DNA of 64,000 nt from Aquimarina sp. MAR_2010_214 (GCF_002846555.1 NZ_PJMS01000001.1:2914001-2978000); one strand, 5' to 3'; shown: positions 25,194-34,889, counted from the stretch's first letter. The notes: a model not told the origin generated them from the sequence alone. Numbers and translations are program-made.

Positions 25194-26144
25194 ATGAAAA
25201 CGATTAAGAAATTTTTAGTTCTTTTAGGTGTATTGTTCACCTTCGGAATTTTAGTAAACGCTACACAAGACCATCAGCCAGAAAAACCATTGGCTCAAGA
25301 GATGCTGGAAGAAAAATTAGTAAATGATTATAATGTATATGCTATTGCAATGCCAGATAATCTTAATTTTTCTGGAGAATTAGTTCCTATAGAAAATCCA
25401 GATATAAGAGAACGAATGGACAGAGAATTGTTGGTTAACACTTACTGGCAATCTAATGGTTTACTTCTTTTTAAGAGAGCTAATAAGTATTTTCCTATTA
25501 TAGAACCCATTCTTAAAGAGCAGGGTGTTCCTGATGATTTTAAATACCTGGCAGTAATAGAAAGTAGTTTAACTCAGGCTGTATCTCCTGCAAGAGCAAC
25601 AGGGTTTTGGCAAATATTAAAAGGTACTGCTAAAGAATATGGACTAGAAGTAAATGAAAATGTAGATGAACGTTACCATATCGAAAAATCTACAATGGTA
25701 GCTTGTAGATATCTTAAGAAAGCAAAAGAGAAATTTGGTTCCTGGACTTTGGCAGCAGCAGCTTATAATGCTGGTAGAGCAGGGGTTAATAAACGACTCG
25801 AAAAACAAAAAGTGACTTCGTATTATGATCTCTTATTAGGAGAAGAAACTGGAAGGTATGTGTTTAGGATCGTTGCTGTAAAAGAAATCTTGAGCAACCC
25901 AAAGGAATATGGTTTTAATTTTAGCAATGAAGATTTATATACTCATATCCCTACATTTAATGTTTTGGTAGATGAACCTATTGCTGATTTTACTACTTTT
26001 GCCGAGCAATATGATATCAATTATAAAATCTTAAAACTACATAACCCCTGGCTTAGAGAAGCTCGTTTAAATAATCATTCTGGTAAAGAGTATCTTATAA
26101 AAATACCAAGAGAAGGGTATTATAAAACTACAACCGGGCAATAA
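25194..26144 (+). CDS. Secreted lytic transglycosylase (MltD/SLT-like, no LysM)
   Basis: A 316-residue exported peptidoglycan lytic transglycosylase. A signal peptide MKTIKKFLVLLGVLFTFGIL precedes the SLT domain. The catalytic glutamate lies in AVIESSLTQAVSPARATGFW, followed by AAAYNAGRAGVNK. The last 80 residues contain one LysM-like stretch (FTTFAEQYDINYKILKLHNP) but no full LysM repeats as in E. coli MltD. It probably trims the cell wall during growth. It lies 68 bp after the hydrolase gene. Confidence 0.9.
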   Translation: MKTIKKFLVLLGVLFTFGILVNATQDHQPEKPLAQEMLEEKLVNDYNVYAIAMPDNLNFSGELVPIENPDIRERMDRELLVNTYWQSNGLLLFKRANKYFPIIEPILKEQGVPDDFKYLAVIESSLTQAVSPARATGFWQILKGTAKEYGLEVNENVDERYHIEKSTMVACRYLKKAKEKFGSWTLAAAAYNAGRAGVNKRLEKQKVTSYYDLLLGEETGRYVFRIVAVKEILSNPKEYGFNFSNEDLYTHIPTFNVLVDEPIADFTTFAEQYDINYKILKLHNPWLREARLNNHSGKEYLIKIPREGYYKTTTGQ

Positions 26145-26347
26145 AAAATTGAGATTTTTTATCTAAGTTAGCTACTTGTTTTAAAGTAGGATAAAACATG
26201 ACATTTAGAAAAATACATTATGTCGGTTATTGTTTAAACTTCTTGTGAAAACAGATATTTGAAACTACTTTTAATTAATGAACGTGGTAATCAAACGTTC
26301 TTGATTTGATAATTAGTTATCAGTGCTAGATGATTACTAAAATTTAA

Positions 26348-26722
26348 ATGTGTGTGAATACTTCAGTACTTATTTCGTTAATCTTAATTGGATTATTAGC
26401 AGGATTTTTTAGTGGTACATTGGGGATAGGAGGTAGTGTTATTATGATTCCTCTTTTGATTTTGTGGGTGAATTTTTCTCAACACGAAGCTCAGGGAACC
26501 AGTCTTGCGGTATTGGCAGTTCCTGTAACATTATTAGCAGCATATAACTACTATCAAGAAGGATTTGTAAACTGGAAATACGCAGTTGTAATAGCGGTAA
26601 CCTTCATTATAGGAGGGTATTTAGGAAGTAAATTGGCAATTTCTATAAATCAAGCATTACTAAAAAAAATATTTGGAGGAGTACTTTTGTTAGTAGCAAT
26701 AAAGATGATTTTTGGTAAATAG
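26348..26722 (+). CDS. Half-size TauE/SafE (DUF81) membrane transporter
   Basis: A 124-residue membrane protein with about four transmembrane segments. The signature GLLAGFFSGTLGIGGSVIMI matches the first half of TauE/SafE sulfite/organosulfonate exporters. Full members have two such halves (about 250 residues), so this is a single-repeat form that would need to dimerise. Some bacteria do carry half-size members. Its stop lies 3 bp from the stop of the converging thioredoxin-like gene. Confidence 0.82.
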   Translation: MCVNTSVLISLILIGLLAGFFSGTLGIGGSVIMIPLLILWVNFSQHEAQGTSLAVLAVPVTLLAAYNYYQEGFVNWKYAVVIAVTFIIGGYLGSKLAISINQALLKKIFGGVLLLVAIKMIFGK

Positions 26723-26725
26723 AGA

Positions 26726-27529
26726 CTAATTGTCCTTTTTATTTATAGAATCGCGTTCTTGCTTGTATCTCTCATATTCTTCATCAATATTTCGTTCTTT
26801 ATCCGTTCGTTGATCTTCATTTTCTTTTTCTTCAGACTCAGCGTTTTTTGTTTCAGTATTTAAATCTAAATCAGCAATTAAAAGAGAAACCCCTTTGGAT
26901 AATGAATTGAAATGAATATTGTATGAGTTACTTAGTGTTTCACTTGAGTGATGAGTGACAATTTTTCTAATATCCAGTATCTTTTTATTTCCATCTATAA
27001 AATACATCATAGGAAAGCCTAATGCATGTTTTAGCTTATTGATGATATATGAATCCTGGTTCGTCTTTTCATCAATATGCACTAAGTGGATGTTACTATT
27101 GTATTCTTTTACTTTTTCTTTTAATTTTACTTTATTATCCCAGAAGAGTACTACAAAATCAATCTGATCATGAAATCTATCGGCTAAATCGTTTAGGGCA
27201 GGGATTTCTCCAATACCGGGAACACACCAGGAAGCATATGTAATAAGAAAAATTGGCTTTTCGTAATCCCTTAAAAGAATAGGATCTCCTTTTAGTGGAT
27301 ATACATTAAAGTTATCCATATAAGTTCCGCTAAGGTGATTAGTTACCAAAGAGTCAAATAAGAATTCAGCACGTTCCAGATCTTTATCTTGATAAGCAAG
27401 ATCAATTTTTTGGTTATATTTTACGATATGCGCCGAAATAGCAACCGAAAATGGTATTTGTCTTTCTTCTTGAGCAAAGGAATTGCTAAAATATAAAGAG
27501 AGTATTCCTAATACTAATAATTTCTTCAT
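26726..27529 (-). CDS. Secreted thioredoxin-like (TlpA/AhpC-type) protein lacking the second active-site cysteine
   Basis: A 267-residue exported protein (signal MKKLLVLGILSLYFSNSFAQ; start at 27529 rather than the upstream in-frame codon at 27580). The thioredoxin fold is recognisable from PIFLITYASWCVPGIGEIPA, LVHIDEK and GFPMMYFIDGNKKI with the cis-proline. The CxxC motif is WCVPG: the resolving cysteine is replaced by glycine. A long charged tail (KNAESEEKENEDQRTDKERN) follows. A normal disulfide exchange cycle is unlikely; monothiol or structural activity is possible. Confidence 0.75.
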   Translation of the reverse strand: MKKLLVLGILSLYFSNSFAQEERQIPFSVAISAHIVKYNQKIDLAYQDKDLERAEFLFDSLVTNHLSGTYMDNFNVYPLKGDPILLRDYEKPIFLITYASWCVPGIGEIPALNDLADRFHDQIDFVVLFWDNKVKLKEKVKEYNSNIHLVHIDEKTNQDSYIINKLKHALGFPMMYFIDGNKKILDIRKIVTHHSSETLSNSYNIHFNSLSKGVSLLIADLDLNTETKNAESEEKENEDQRTDKERNIDEEYERYKQERDSINKKDN

Positions 27530-27679
27530 TATAAATAGATTACGGTAGCTAATGTAATATAATGCCACCAAAAAAAACATTTTTTAGCTGCAAAACTTCA
27601 GCTGTTAACTTAATTAAAAAACGTTCTAAAGATTGCATTAAACTATCATTAAACGTAATTTTATGTACAATTAGTATGC

Positions 27680-28195
27680 CTAAATTTTCTTCATTTGCTG
27701 TTTCATCATTGTTATTTGATCTTTAAGCATATTGTGTTTGTCTAATTTTTTGGCCTCTGTAAGCAGTATTTGAGCTTCTCTTTTACGACGTTTGGTCATC
27801 GCAATACCAGCAAGGTTTAATTTTGCCACTGCAAGATCCTGATTCATCGATAATCCTAGTTTAATTGCTTTCTTAAGATACTTTTCGGCTTGCGTGATAT
27901 TGGTTTGCGATAGCATAATACCAAGAAGATAGTTGTAATACCCTTGTTGTTTTACAGTAAGAGCACTTTCAGGGTTTTTGATTTTATTTAACCATTTTTT
28001 GGCGCCTTCAAAATCTTGTTTACGTAATCTTAAGAAAGCCAGGAGAATTAATTCATTTTTAAAATATAAAAAGACAAAAATTGCAGCTAATAAAATAAGC
28101 ATAATTCCATTACCTACATATCCTTCTACTATCTGCCATATTGCTACTCCGGTAACGATTACTGCGATTACTAATTTTATATTTTTATTGTACAT
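27680..28195 (-). CDS. Membrane protein with two TM helices and TPR repeats
   Basis: A 171-residue protein. Two N-terminal transmembrane segments (LVIAVIVTGVAIWQIVEGYV and GIMLILLAAIFVFLYF) are followed by about three tetratricopeptide-like helical pairs, for example LLGIMLSQTNITQAEKYLKK. Probably a scaffold facing the cytoplasm. It starts 8 bp after the stop of the DUF6263-like gene, so the two form an operon. Function unknown. Confidence 0.68.
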   Translation of the reverse strand: MYNKNIKLVIAVIVTGVAIWQIVEGYVGNGIMLILLAAIFVFLYFKNELILLAFLRLRKQDFEGAKKWLNKIKNPESALTVKQQGYYNYLLGIMLSQTNITQAEKYLKKAIKLGLSMNQDLAVAKLNLAGIAMTKRRKREAQILLTEAKKLDKHNMLKDQITMMKQQMKKI

Positions 28196-28203
28196 TTTTA
28201 ACC

Positions 28204-29088
28204 TTATTTTATTGTTTTGTAGTTATTTTTAAATTCTATTGTTGTTGGTATTTTGGTATCTGGCATAGTAGAGATTAGTGTATTTCCTTTACAAATACCT
28301 TCTGCATTCCCTTCTAGCATAATTCCTGTTTTACTATTAACAGTTATCATTGTTTTTAGAGAACCCGATACAATCACAGTAGCACTAGCATTTATGTTTT
28401 CCATTTCTACTTCTGATGTGCCTGCAATTTTAGTATTCTTGTCAGTAATTGAAGTGATATTCCATTTATTTTTACTTTTCATTTTACCGGTATACTCATT
28501 TTCCCAGTTGTCACCAAGTGTAGCTTTATTTTTACCATATATGTAGGTCATTTGCTCAAAATTACCCAGTAATTGGTTATCTCCCCATTGTTGATCTAAA
28601 CTGGCACGAACTTGTGTTATGGTATTAGGATCTGTAATACCGGCATTTTTAATCATATTATCGATAAGAACTTCTGTTCCTTCTAAAGCATTAATTTTAC
28701 CATTTTTTTGCATTACCAAGGTAATAGGGGAGTTAATAAGTCCTTGAAAAATAAGTCCTTGCACATCGGTAGAATCTGGTGTTATAGAAGTATCCATGTC
28801 CATAAGAACTCCTAAAGAAGGAGAACTTGTTTTCATTTTTAATGTTTGGTATTTCATTTCTATATAAAACAGATTATTTTCTACTTTTTTCACTACAAAA
28901 GACATCTCTGCGCTAATATCATTTGTGATCGTTTGTTTGTTTCCAGAAATATCTTGCGTAATTATTTGTTCAGAATCCTGGCGAATTGCAAAAGAATCTC
29001 CAACATTTAAATTATATTGCAAAGTAGCTTGAGAAAAACCAGTAATTGATATTATCAATACTAATATATAAATGATTGTTTTTTTCAT
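28204..29088 (-). CDS. Secreted DUF6263-like protein
   Basis: A 294-residue exported protein (signal MKKTIIYILVLIISITGFSQ, start at 29088; the frame runs 26 codons further upstream without a plausible signal). The mature part begins TLQYNLNVGDSFAIRQDSEQ and is beta-rich, resembling the DUF6263 family found across Bacteroidota. No catalytic motif is visible. It is co-transcribed with the TPR membrane protein. Function unknown. Confidence 0.68.
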   Translation of the reverse strand: MKKTIIYILVLIISITGFSQATLQYNLNVGDSFAIRQDSEQIITQDISGNKQTITNDISAEMSFVVKKVENNLFYIEMKYQTLKMKTSSPSLGVLMDMDTSITPDSTDVQGLIFQGLINSPITLVMQKNGKINALEGTEVLIDNMIKNAGITDPNTITQVRASLDQQWGDNQLLGNFEQMTYIYGKNKATLGDNWENEYTGKMKSKNKWNITSITDKNTKIAGTSEVEMENINASATVIVSGSLKTMITVNSKTGIMLEGNAEGICKGNTLISTMPDTKIPTTIEFKNNYKTIK

Positions 29089-29159
29089 AAAAAAAGGATT
29101 GTGGTTTCCTTGTGCAAAGAAACTAATTTTTTTGGATAAAAAATATTTGATATTTACGT

Positions 29160-29189
29160 TTGTCAAAGTAAAAACTCTTTGTATATTTG
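29160..29189 (+). promoter_or_regulatory. rpmH promoter
   Basis: TTG at 29160-29162, a 19-base spacer and TATATTTG at 29182-29189. This is a perfect consensus. The start codon lies about 75 bases downstream. Confidence 0.85.
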
Positions 29190-29263
29190 CCCGCAGTTTT
29201 GAGAAGAAATTCTCAAAAAGATTAAATTAGATATTTCAAGAAGATTTATAAAGATATACAGCA

Positions 29264-29422
29264 ATGAAAAGAACGTTTCAACCATCGAAGAGAAAGAGAA
29301 AAAACAAACACGGTTTCAGAGAGCGTATGGCTTCTGCAAATGGTAGAAAGGTGTTGGCTCGTAGAAGAGCAAAAGGAAGAAAGAAGATATCTGTTTCGTC
29401 TGAACTAAGACATAAGCACTAA
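29264..29422 (+). CDS. rpmH: 50S ribosomal protein L34
   Basis: A 52-residue, very basic protein: [20 protein letters not shown] followed by [20 protein letters not shown] and a short tail. The KRTxQPSxRKRxxxHGFRxRM signature is diagnostic. Translation starts at the only ATG. Its normal neighbours in many bacteria (rnpA, dnaA) are absent. It is followed by a terminator and then carB. Confidence 0.97.
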   Translation: MKRTFQPSKRKRKNKHGFRERMASANGRKVLARRRAKGRKKISVSSELRHKH

Positions 29423-29446
29423 TGATAACGTTCATTAAAAATATTG

Positions 29447-29478
29447 AAGGTGTTACTTTATAGGTAACGCCTTTTTTT
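29447..29478 (+). terminator. Terminator after rpmH
   Basis: AAGGTGTTAC pairs with GTAACGCCTT (one G-U) and is followed by seven Ts. Confidence 0.87.
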
Positions 29479-29522
29479 ATATCTAATACATAATTTTTTA
29501 GGAAAAGCAATACTGTTACTAC

Positions 29523-32375
29523 ATGCCAAAAAGAGAAAAACTAAAGAGTATACTTATTATAGGATCAGGACCAATTGTTATTGGTCAAGCGTGTGAGTTT
29601 GATTATTCTGGTACACAAGCGCTGCGTTCTTTAAGAGAAGATGGGATAGAAACAATTCTGATCAATTCGAATCCTGCTACTATTATGACAGATCCTTCTA
29701 TGGCGGATCATGTATACCTTAAACCATTAAATACTAAATCAATAATAGGGATTCTAAAAGAACACCCTCAGATTGATGCTGTATTACCTACTATGGGAGG
29801 ACAAACTGCTCTTAATCTTTGTATTGAAGCAGATGAAAAAGGAATATGGAAAGATTTTGATGTAGAGATCATAGGAGTAGATATTGATGCTATAAATATT
29901 ACTGAAGATAGAGAACAGTTTAGAGAACTAATGCTTTCTATTGGGATTCCAATGGCTCCTCAGGCAACTGCCAATTCTTATCTAAAAGGAAAAGAGATCG
30001 CCCAAGAATTTGGATTTCCTCTTGTAATTAGAGCTTCATACACACTTGGTGGAGCAGGCGCATCTATTGTTTATAAGGAAGAAGATTTTGACGAGTTATT
30101 AACGCGTGGGCTGGAGATTTCTCCAATTCATGAAGTAATGATTGATAAAGCCCTTATCGGGTGGAAAGAGTATGAATTAGAATTGTTAAGAGATAATAAT
30201 GACAATGTAGTTATTATTTGTACTATAGAGAATATGGATCCTATGGGAATCCATACCGGGGATTCGATTACAGTCGCTCCGGCAATGACTTTAAGTGATA
30301 AAACTTTTCAACGTATGCGTGATATGGCAATCCATATGATGCGTAGTATAGGGGATTTTGCAGGAGGATGTAATGTACAGTTTGCAGTAAGCCCTGATGA
30401 AAATGAAGATATTATTGCGATCGAGATTAACCCTAGAGTTTCTCGTTCATCTGCATTAGCGTCAAAAGCAACAGGATATCCGATTGCCAAAATAGCTGCA
30501 AAACTGGCTATTGGATATAACCTGGATGAATTAGATAACCAGATTACCAAATCTACTTCGGCTTTATTTGAACCTACATTGGATTATGTAATTGTAAAAA
30601 TACCACGATGGAATTTTGATAAATTCGAAGGATCTGATCGTACATTAGGACTTCAGATGAAATCTGTTGGAGAAGTAATGGCAATTGGTAGATCGTTTCA
30701 GGAAGCATTACATAAAGCTACTCAGTCTTTAGAAATTAAAAGAAATGGACTTGGAGCTGATGGAAAAGGATATAAAGACTATGATCAAATTATAGATAAA
30801 CTTACCTATGCCAGTTGGGATCGTGTATTTGTAATCTATGATGCTATTCAGATGGGAATCCCATTAAGCAGAATACACGAAATCACAAAAATAGACATGT
30901 GGTTCCTAAAACAGTATGAGGAACTTTATAATCTGGAAAAAGAAATTTCGACATATACGATACAATCTCTTACCAAAGAATTAATCCTGGAAGCTAAACA
31001 AAAAGGTTTTGCAGATAGACAAATAGCTCATATGGTAGGGTGTTATGAAAGTGAAGTCTACAATAAAAGAGATGAACTGGGAGTAAAAAGAGTATATAAA
31101 TTAGTAGATACTTGTGCTGCTGAATTTAAGGCAGAGACTCCATATTTCTATTCTACTTTTGAAGCCGAAATAGAAACACCAGAAGGAGAAAAATATGTGT
31201 CTAATGAGAGTGTTGTTAGTGATAAAAAGAAAATTGTTGTTTTAGGTTCGGGTCCAAACAGGATTGGACAAGGGATCGAATTCGATTATTGCTGTGTACA
31301 TGGCGTATTGGCATCTGCAGAATGTGGATATGAAACGATAATGATCAATTGTAATCCAGAAACTGTATCTACCGATTTTGATACGGCAGATAAATTATAT
31401 TTTGAACCCGTATTTTGGGAACATATTTATGATATTATCAGACATGAGAAACCAGAAGGAGTAATTGTTCAACTTGGTGGGCAAACAGCATTAAAGCTTG
31501 CTGAAAAGCTAGATCGCTATGGTATCAAGATTATAGGAACAAGTTACCAATCTCTAGATCTTGCTGAAGATAGAGGGCATTTCTCTAAATTATTACAGGA
31601 AAACAATATTCCTTATCCCGAGTTTGATATTGCAGAAACTGCAGATCAAGCACTTGAAGTGGCAGATCGTTTGGATTTTCCAATTTTAGTAAGACCATCT
31701 TATGTATTAGGAGGGCAAGGAATGAAAATCGTAATCAATAAGCAAGAATTAGAAGAGCATGTTGTCGATTTGTTACGCAAAATCCCTAATAATAAATTAT
31801 TATTAGACCACTATCTCGATGGTGCGATCGAAGCAGAAGCAGATGCAATATGTGATGGAGAAAATGTATACATCATTGGTATTATGGAGCATATTGAACC
31901 TTGTGGAATTCACTCAGGAGATTCTAATGCTACTTTACCTCCATTTAATTTGGGAGAGTTTGTAATGCAACAGATTAAAGATCATACAAATAAGATTGCT
32001 CTGGCCTTAAATACCGTGGGATTAATAAATATTCAGTTTGCGATCAAAGATGATATAGTATATATCATTGAAGCAAATCCAAGAGCTTCTAGAACAGTAC
32101 CTTTTATTGCTAAAGCATATGGAGAACCCTATGTAAATTATGCAACCAAAGTAATGCTGGGAGAAAAGAAAGTGACAGATTTTGATTTCAAACCTCATCT
32201 AGATGGATATGCAATTAAACAACCAGTATTCTCTTTCAATAAATTCCCTAATGTGAATAAGAAATTAGGACCAGAAATGAAAAGTACAGGAGAGAGTATT
32301 TTGTTTATAGATGATCTAAAAGACGATCAATTCTATGACTTATACTCAAGACGAAAAATGTATTTGAGTAAGTAG
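29523..32375 (+). CDS. carB: Carbamoyl-phosphate synthase large subunit without the allosteric domain
   Basis: A 950-residue enzyme that makes carbamoyl phosphate from ammonia, bicarbonate and two ATP for arginine and pyrimidine synthesis. It has two homologous ATP-grasp halves: IIGSGPIVIGQACEFDYSGT at the start, and VLGSGPNRIGQGIEFDYCCV at the middle (about residue 575). Both have the PTMGGQTALN/VQLGGQTALK loops. E. coli CarB is about 1073 residues and ends with a methylglyoxal-synthase-like domain that binds UMP, IMP and ornithine. This protein stops at residue 950, at ATP-grasp 2, so the regulatory domain is absent. Such short forms are known in Bacteroidota as I recall. carA is not in the window. 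Confidence 0.95.
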   Translation: MPKREKLKSILIIGSGPIVIGQACEFDYSGTQALRSLREDGIETILINSNPATIMTDPSMADHVYLKPLNTKSIIGILKEHPQIDAVLPTMGGQTALNLCIEADEKGIWKDFDVEIIGVDIDAINITEDREQFRELMLSIGIPMAPQATANSYLKGKEIAQEFGFPLVIRASYTLGGAGASIVYKEEDFDELLTRGLEISPIHEVMIDKALIGWKEYELELLRDNNDNVVIICTIENMDPMGIHTGDSITVAPAMTLSDKTFQRMRDMAIHMMRSIGDFAGGCNVQFAVSPDENEDIIAIEINPRVSRSSALASKATGYPIAKIAAKLAIGYNLDELDNQITKSTSALFEPTLDYVIVKIPRWNFDKFEGSDRTLGLQMKSVGEVMAIGRSFQEALHKATQSLEIKRNGLGADGKGYKDYDQIIDKLTYASWDRVFVIYDAIQMGIPLSRIHEITKIDMWFLKQYEELYNLEKEISTYTIQSLTKELILEAKQKGFADRQIAHMVGCYESEVYNKRDELGVKRVYKLVDTCAAEFKAETPYFYSTFEAEIETPEGEKYVSNESVVSDKKKIVVLGSGPNRIGQGIEFDYCCVHGVLASAECGYETIMINCNPETVSTDFDTADKLYFEPVFWEHIYDIIRHEKPEGVIVQLGGQTALKLAEKLDRYGIKIIGTSYQSLDLAEDRGHFSKLLQENNIPYPEFDIAETADQALEVADRLDFPILVRPSYVLGGQGMKIVINKQELEEHVVDLLRKIPNNKLLLDHYLDGAIEAEADAICDGENVYIIGIMEHIEPCGIHSGDSNATLPPFNLGEFVMQQIKDHTNKIALALNTVGLINIQFAIKDDIVYIIEANPRASRTVPFIAKAYGEPYVNYATKVMLGEKKVTDFDFKPHLDGYAIKQPVFSFNKFPNVNKKLGPEMKSTGESILFIDDLKDDQFYDLYSRRKMYLSK

Positions 32376-32397
32376 TAGGCTACAATATAGAGATTAT

Positions 32398-32436
32398 AAA
32401 AAAACCAGATTGGCAAATACGCAATCTGGTTTTTTC
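32398..32436 (+). terminator. Terminator after carB
   Basis: AAAACCAGATTG and CAATCTGGTTTT form a perfect stem with an 8-9 base loop and T tract. It may also stop transcription from the opposite side. Confidence 0.88.
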
Positions 32437-32554
32437 ATTTCTTTAACTCGTTTTACTCATAAGGTAATAAATAACGATAAACATTTGCTTCAATTTGTTC
32501 TTAGATCTAGATGTGTATTAGTAATATATACAGCTTTTGTAGTATGAAAAATAA

Positions 32555-34807
32555 TTAATCTAATTTATATCTTAAACCAATAAATAAACGTCTGCCTTGG
32601 TTTGGTGCATAAATGTATGTTGGGTCAAAAGATAAGCCATAAGGGTTGTCTGCCGTAGGAATAACATTTCCGTTAGTATCAAAAATCACATTCTCATCAA
32701 AAGGATCATCAGCTCTTGCTATGATAAAGGGATTCCCTTTATTAGGTGTCCAGTTTAACAAGTTCTTTACTCCACTATACAATTCAAAATTCTTCAAACC
32801 ATCATAGGTAAATTGAATATTCTGGATACTCCAAACTTGAGATTCATCTTTTCTGGGATCCAATTCACCCAAAACAGGTAAGCGCATTGGGCCATATAGA
32901 TTTCCCGTGTAATCAATCGTAAAATTATAATTGAAATTTTTATAAGAAACAGACCAAGTCCCTGAATACTTTTCAGTAAGTACTTGTTGTTCTTTAATAC
33001 CATTTTCTTTTTGAGACACGTCTTGGATTGTAAATCCTGCTAAAGCTTTAAAATTACTTGAGAGAACAGCATCTAAATTAAGACTTAATCCCATACTTGT
33101 GGCAGAACCATCCAAGTTATCGTAGATAACTTGATTTGGATTGGTATCATAATCTGGTAAGATAGCATTGGTAAAATAAGTATACCACGCAGATGCATCA
33201 ATACCAATAATCATGCTGTTTTTGGTATATAGTTTTTTTAGATAATTAATATTAACATTATAAGATTTTTCAGGTCTTAGTTCTTCTTCTATTATCACAT
33301 CCCGTGAGCCTGTTAGTGCAGCGTGTTCTTCAGCAAATAGATTTACAACTCTAAACCCCGTTCCGGCATTTAGTCTAAAAATATCATGTGCTGTAGGGTT
33401 AAATTTATAAGCTAATCTTGGAGTAAAAATATTACCATGCCTTTTGTCATAGTCATATCTTGCTCCAAGTAACAGTTTATGTTTTTCGCTTATTGCTATT
33501 TCGTCTTGAGCAAAAAAGGAAGGAATTACAATTTTATCCGATTTTTCTGTAATAGGGGTATTGTCATCATAATAATTGTAACGCATTGCCGCTCCAAAAA
33601 GAAGATCGTGATTTTGTTTGGATTTATCCCAAGTTAATTGCCCAAAACCAATACGCTGTTTTGCCAGATAAAAAGTATCTCCATAAGCAGAATTTTGATC
33701 GTGATCTGAGTATGAAAACTGAAACATCATATTTTCTTCTATTGGTAATTGATATTTACCAATTACTTCGTAACGTGTGGTATAAATACTTTCTCCATAT
33801 ATGTCATTACGACCTCTGAATTCTGGAGTCCATTGCATTTCGCCACCCCAACGATCTTCATAAAAGAAACGACCGGCTACTGAAAACACGCGATTGCTTT
33901 TTCTGAAAAAATCCCATTTTTGAAAAACAGAAATTCTATCTTGCAAAGTGACATCCGTAAAGTTGTCTTTATTATTATCAATTGGATTTGAGTAATTAAA
34001 GTAATTAGCTCCGAAAAGCATATTGGATTTTTTACCAATTTTGGTCTTAAACCCTAAATCTAGATTTAATTCTTCCCAATCTGTTACATAACTATCTGCA
34101 AAAAAGATGGGTGCGTTTTCTGGTAATTTTGTAATTACATTAATTAATCCACCAACAGCTTCACTACCATACAGAGAAGAAGCAGGACCTTTAATTATTT
34201 CAACTTGTTCGATTAGAGAATTTGGTATTCCAGAAAGTCCATAAACAGTAGATAAACCACTTACAATAGGCATACCATCTATTAAAACCAAAGTATAAGG
34301 GCCTTCTAAACCGTTTATATGGATATCACCAGTGTTGCATACACTACAATTGATTTGTGGTCGTACACCATTTACATTTTGCAGAGCCTCAAAAATATTA
34401 GGAGCAGGATTCTTTTTTAAGAACGTTGGTGAATATACTTCTACAGGAACTGGACTTTCAAGTCTTTTTACGGGTTTTAAAGTTCCGGTTATTACAATTT
34501 CATCTAGAATTTCAACCTCTTCAAGATTGATATTAATTATAATGTTCTTTCCTTGTAAAGAGATTTGTTTTTGAAAAGTTTTAAAACCTGTAAAAGACGC
34601 TATCAAAACATAATCACCTTCAGGAATATTTTCAATTATAAAATTTCCGTTTTCCTGACTTACTGTACCTGTTTTAGTCCCTTTTAAGTATATATTCACA
34701 AAAGGTAAGGATTCGTTATTTGTTGTTACTTTTCCCGAAATATCAAATGTATTGTTGGCTAGTAAAATATTTGATAATAATAGTAGAAGAATAAAAATGT
34801 GTTTCAT
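32555..34807 (-). CDS. TonB-dependent outer-membrane receptor, probably iron-regulated
   Basis: A 750-residue receptor. Signal peptide MKHIFILLLLLSNILLAN, then a carboxypeptidase-regulatory-like domain (ISGKVTTNNESLPFVNIYLK), the plug (about residues 115-225, with VNGVRPQINCSVCNTGDIHI and then LVLIDGMPI), and a 22-strand barrel ending RRLFIGLRYKL. The plug has a CxxC motif that recurs in a Bacteroidota group of FepA/CirA-like receptors. A 40-bp perfect palindrome that contains a Fur-box core overlaps the promoter, so uptake of iron, siderophore or haem is likely. No periplasmic or ABC partner genes are adjacent. Confidence 0.88.
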   Translation of the reverse strand: MKHIFILLLLLSNILLANNTFDISGKVTTNNESLPFVNIYLKGTKTGTVSQENGNFIIENIPEGDYVLIASFTGFKTFQKQISLQGKNIIININLEEVEILDEIVITGTLKPVKRLESPVPVEVYSPTFLKKNPAPNIFEALQNVNGVRPQINCSVCNTGDIHINGLEGPYTLVLIDGMPIVSGLSTVYGLSGIPNSLIEQVEIIKGPASSLYGSEAVGGLINVITKLPENAPIFFADSYVTDWEELNLDLGFKTKIGKKSNMLFGANYFNYSNPIDNNKDNFTDVTLQDRISVFQKWDFFRKSNRVFSVAGRFFYEDRWGGEMQWTPEFRGRNDIYGESIYTTRYEVIGKYQLPIEENMMFQFSYSDHDQNSAYGDTFYLAKQRIGFGQLTWDKSKQNHDLLFGAAMRYNYYDDNTPITEKSDKIVIPSFFAQDEIAISEKHKLLLGARYDYDKRHGNIFTPRLAYKFNPTAHDIFRLNAGTGFRVVNLFAEEHAALTGSRDVIIEEELRPEKSYNVNINYLKKLYTKNSMIIGIDASAWYTYFTNAILPDYDTNPNQVIYDNLDGSATSMGLSLNLDAVLSSNFKALAGFTIQDVSQKENGIKEQQVLTEKYSGTWSVSYKNFNYNFTIDYTGNLYGPMRLPVLGELDPRKDESQVWSIQNIQFTYDGLKNFELYSGVKNLLNWTPNKGNPFIIARADDPFDENVIFDTNGNVIPTADNPYGLSFDPTYIYAPNQGRRLFIGLRYKLD

Positions 34808-34832
34808 TTTTTGGATAGTTGAATTATTAAGG

Positions 34833-34840
34833 CAAATATT
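34833..34840 (-). promoter_or_regulatory. -7 element of the TonB receptor gene
   Basis: The minus strand reads AATATTTG, one base off the TAnnTTTG consensus. The palindrome at 34850-34889 would cover the -33 region, as expected for a repressor site. Confidence 0.5.
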
Positions 34841-34849
34841 TTATTTTAA

Positions 34850-34889
34850 TTTAATCTAAATAATGATAATTATCATTATTTAGATTAAA
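34850..34889. promoter_or_regulatory. 40-bp perfect palindrome with Fur-box core
   Basis: Two perfect 20-bp arms meet at 34869/34870. The central 18 bases, TAATGATAATTATCATTA, correspond to the classical Fur site GATAATGATAATCATTATC. The outer parts (TTTAATCTAAA and TTTAGATTAAA) extend the dyad. Its position over the -33 region of the TonB receptor gene suggests iron-dependent repression. Confidence 0.8.
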
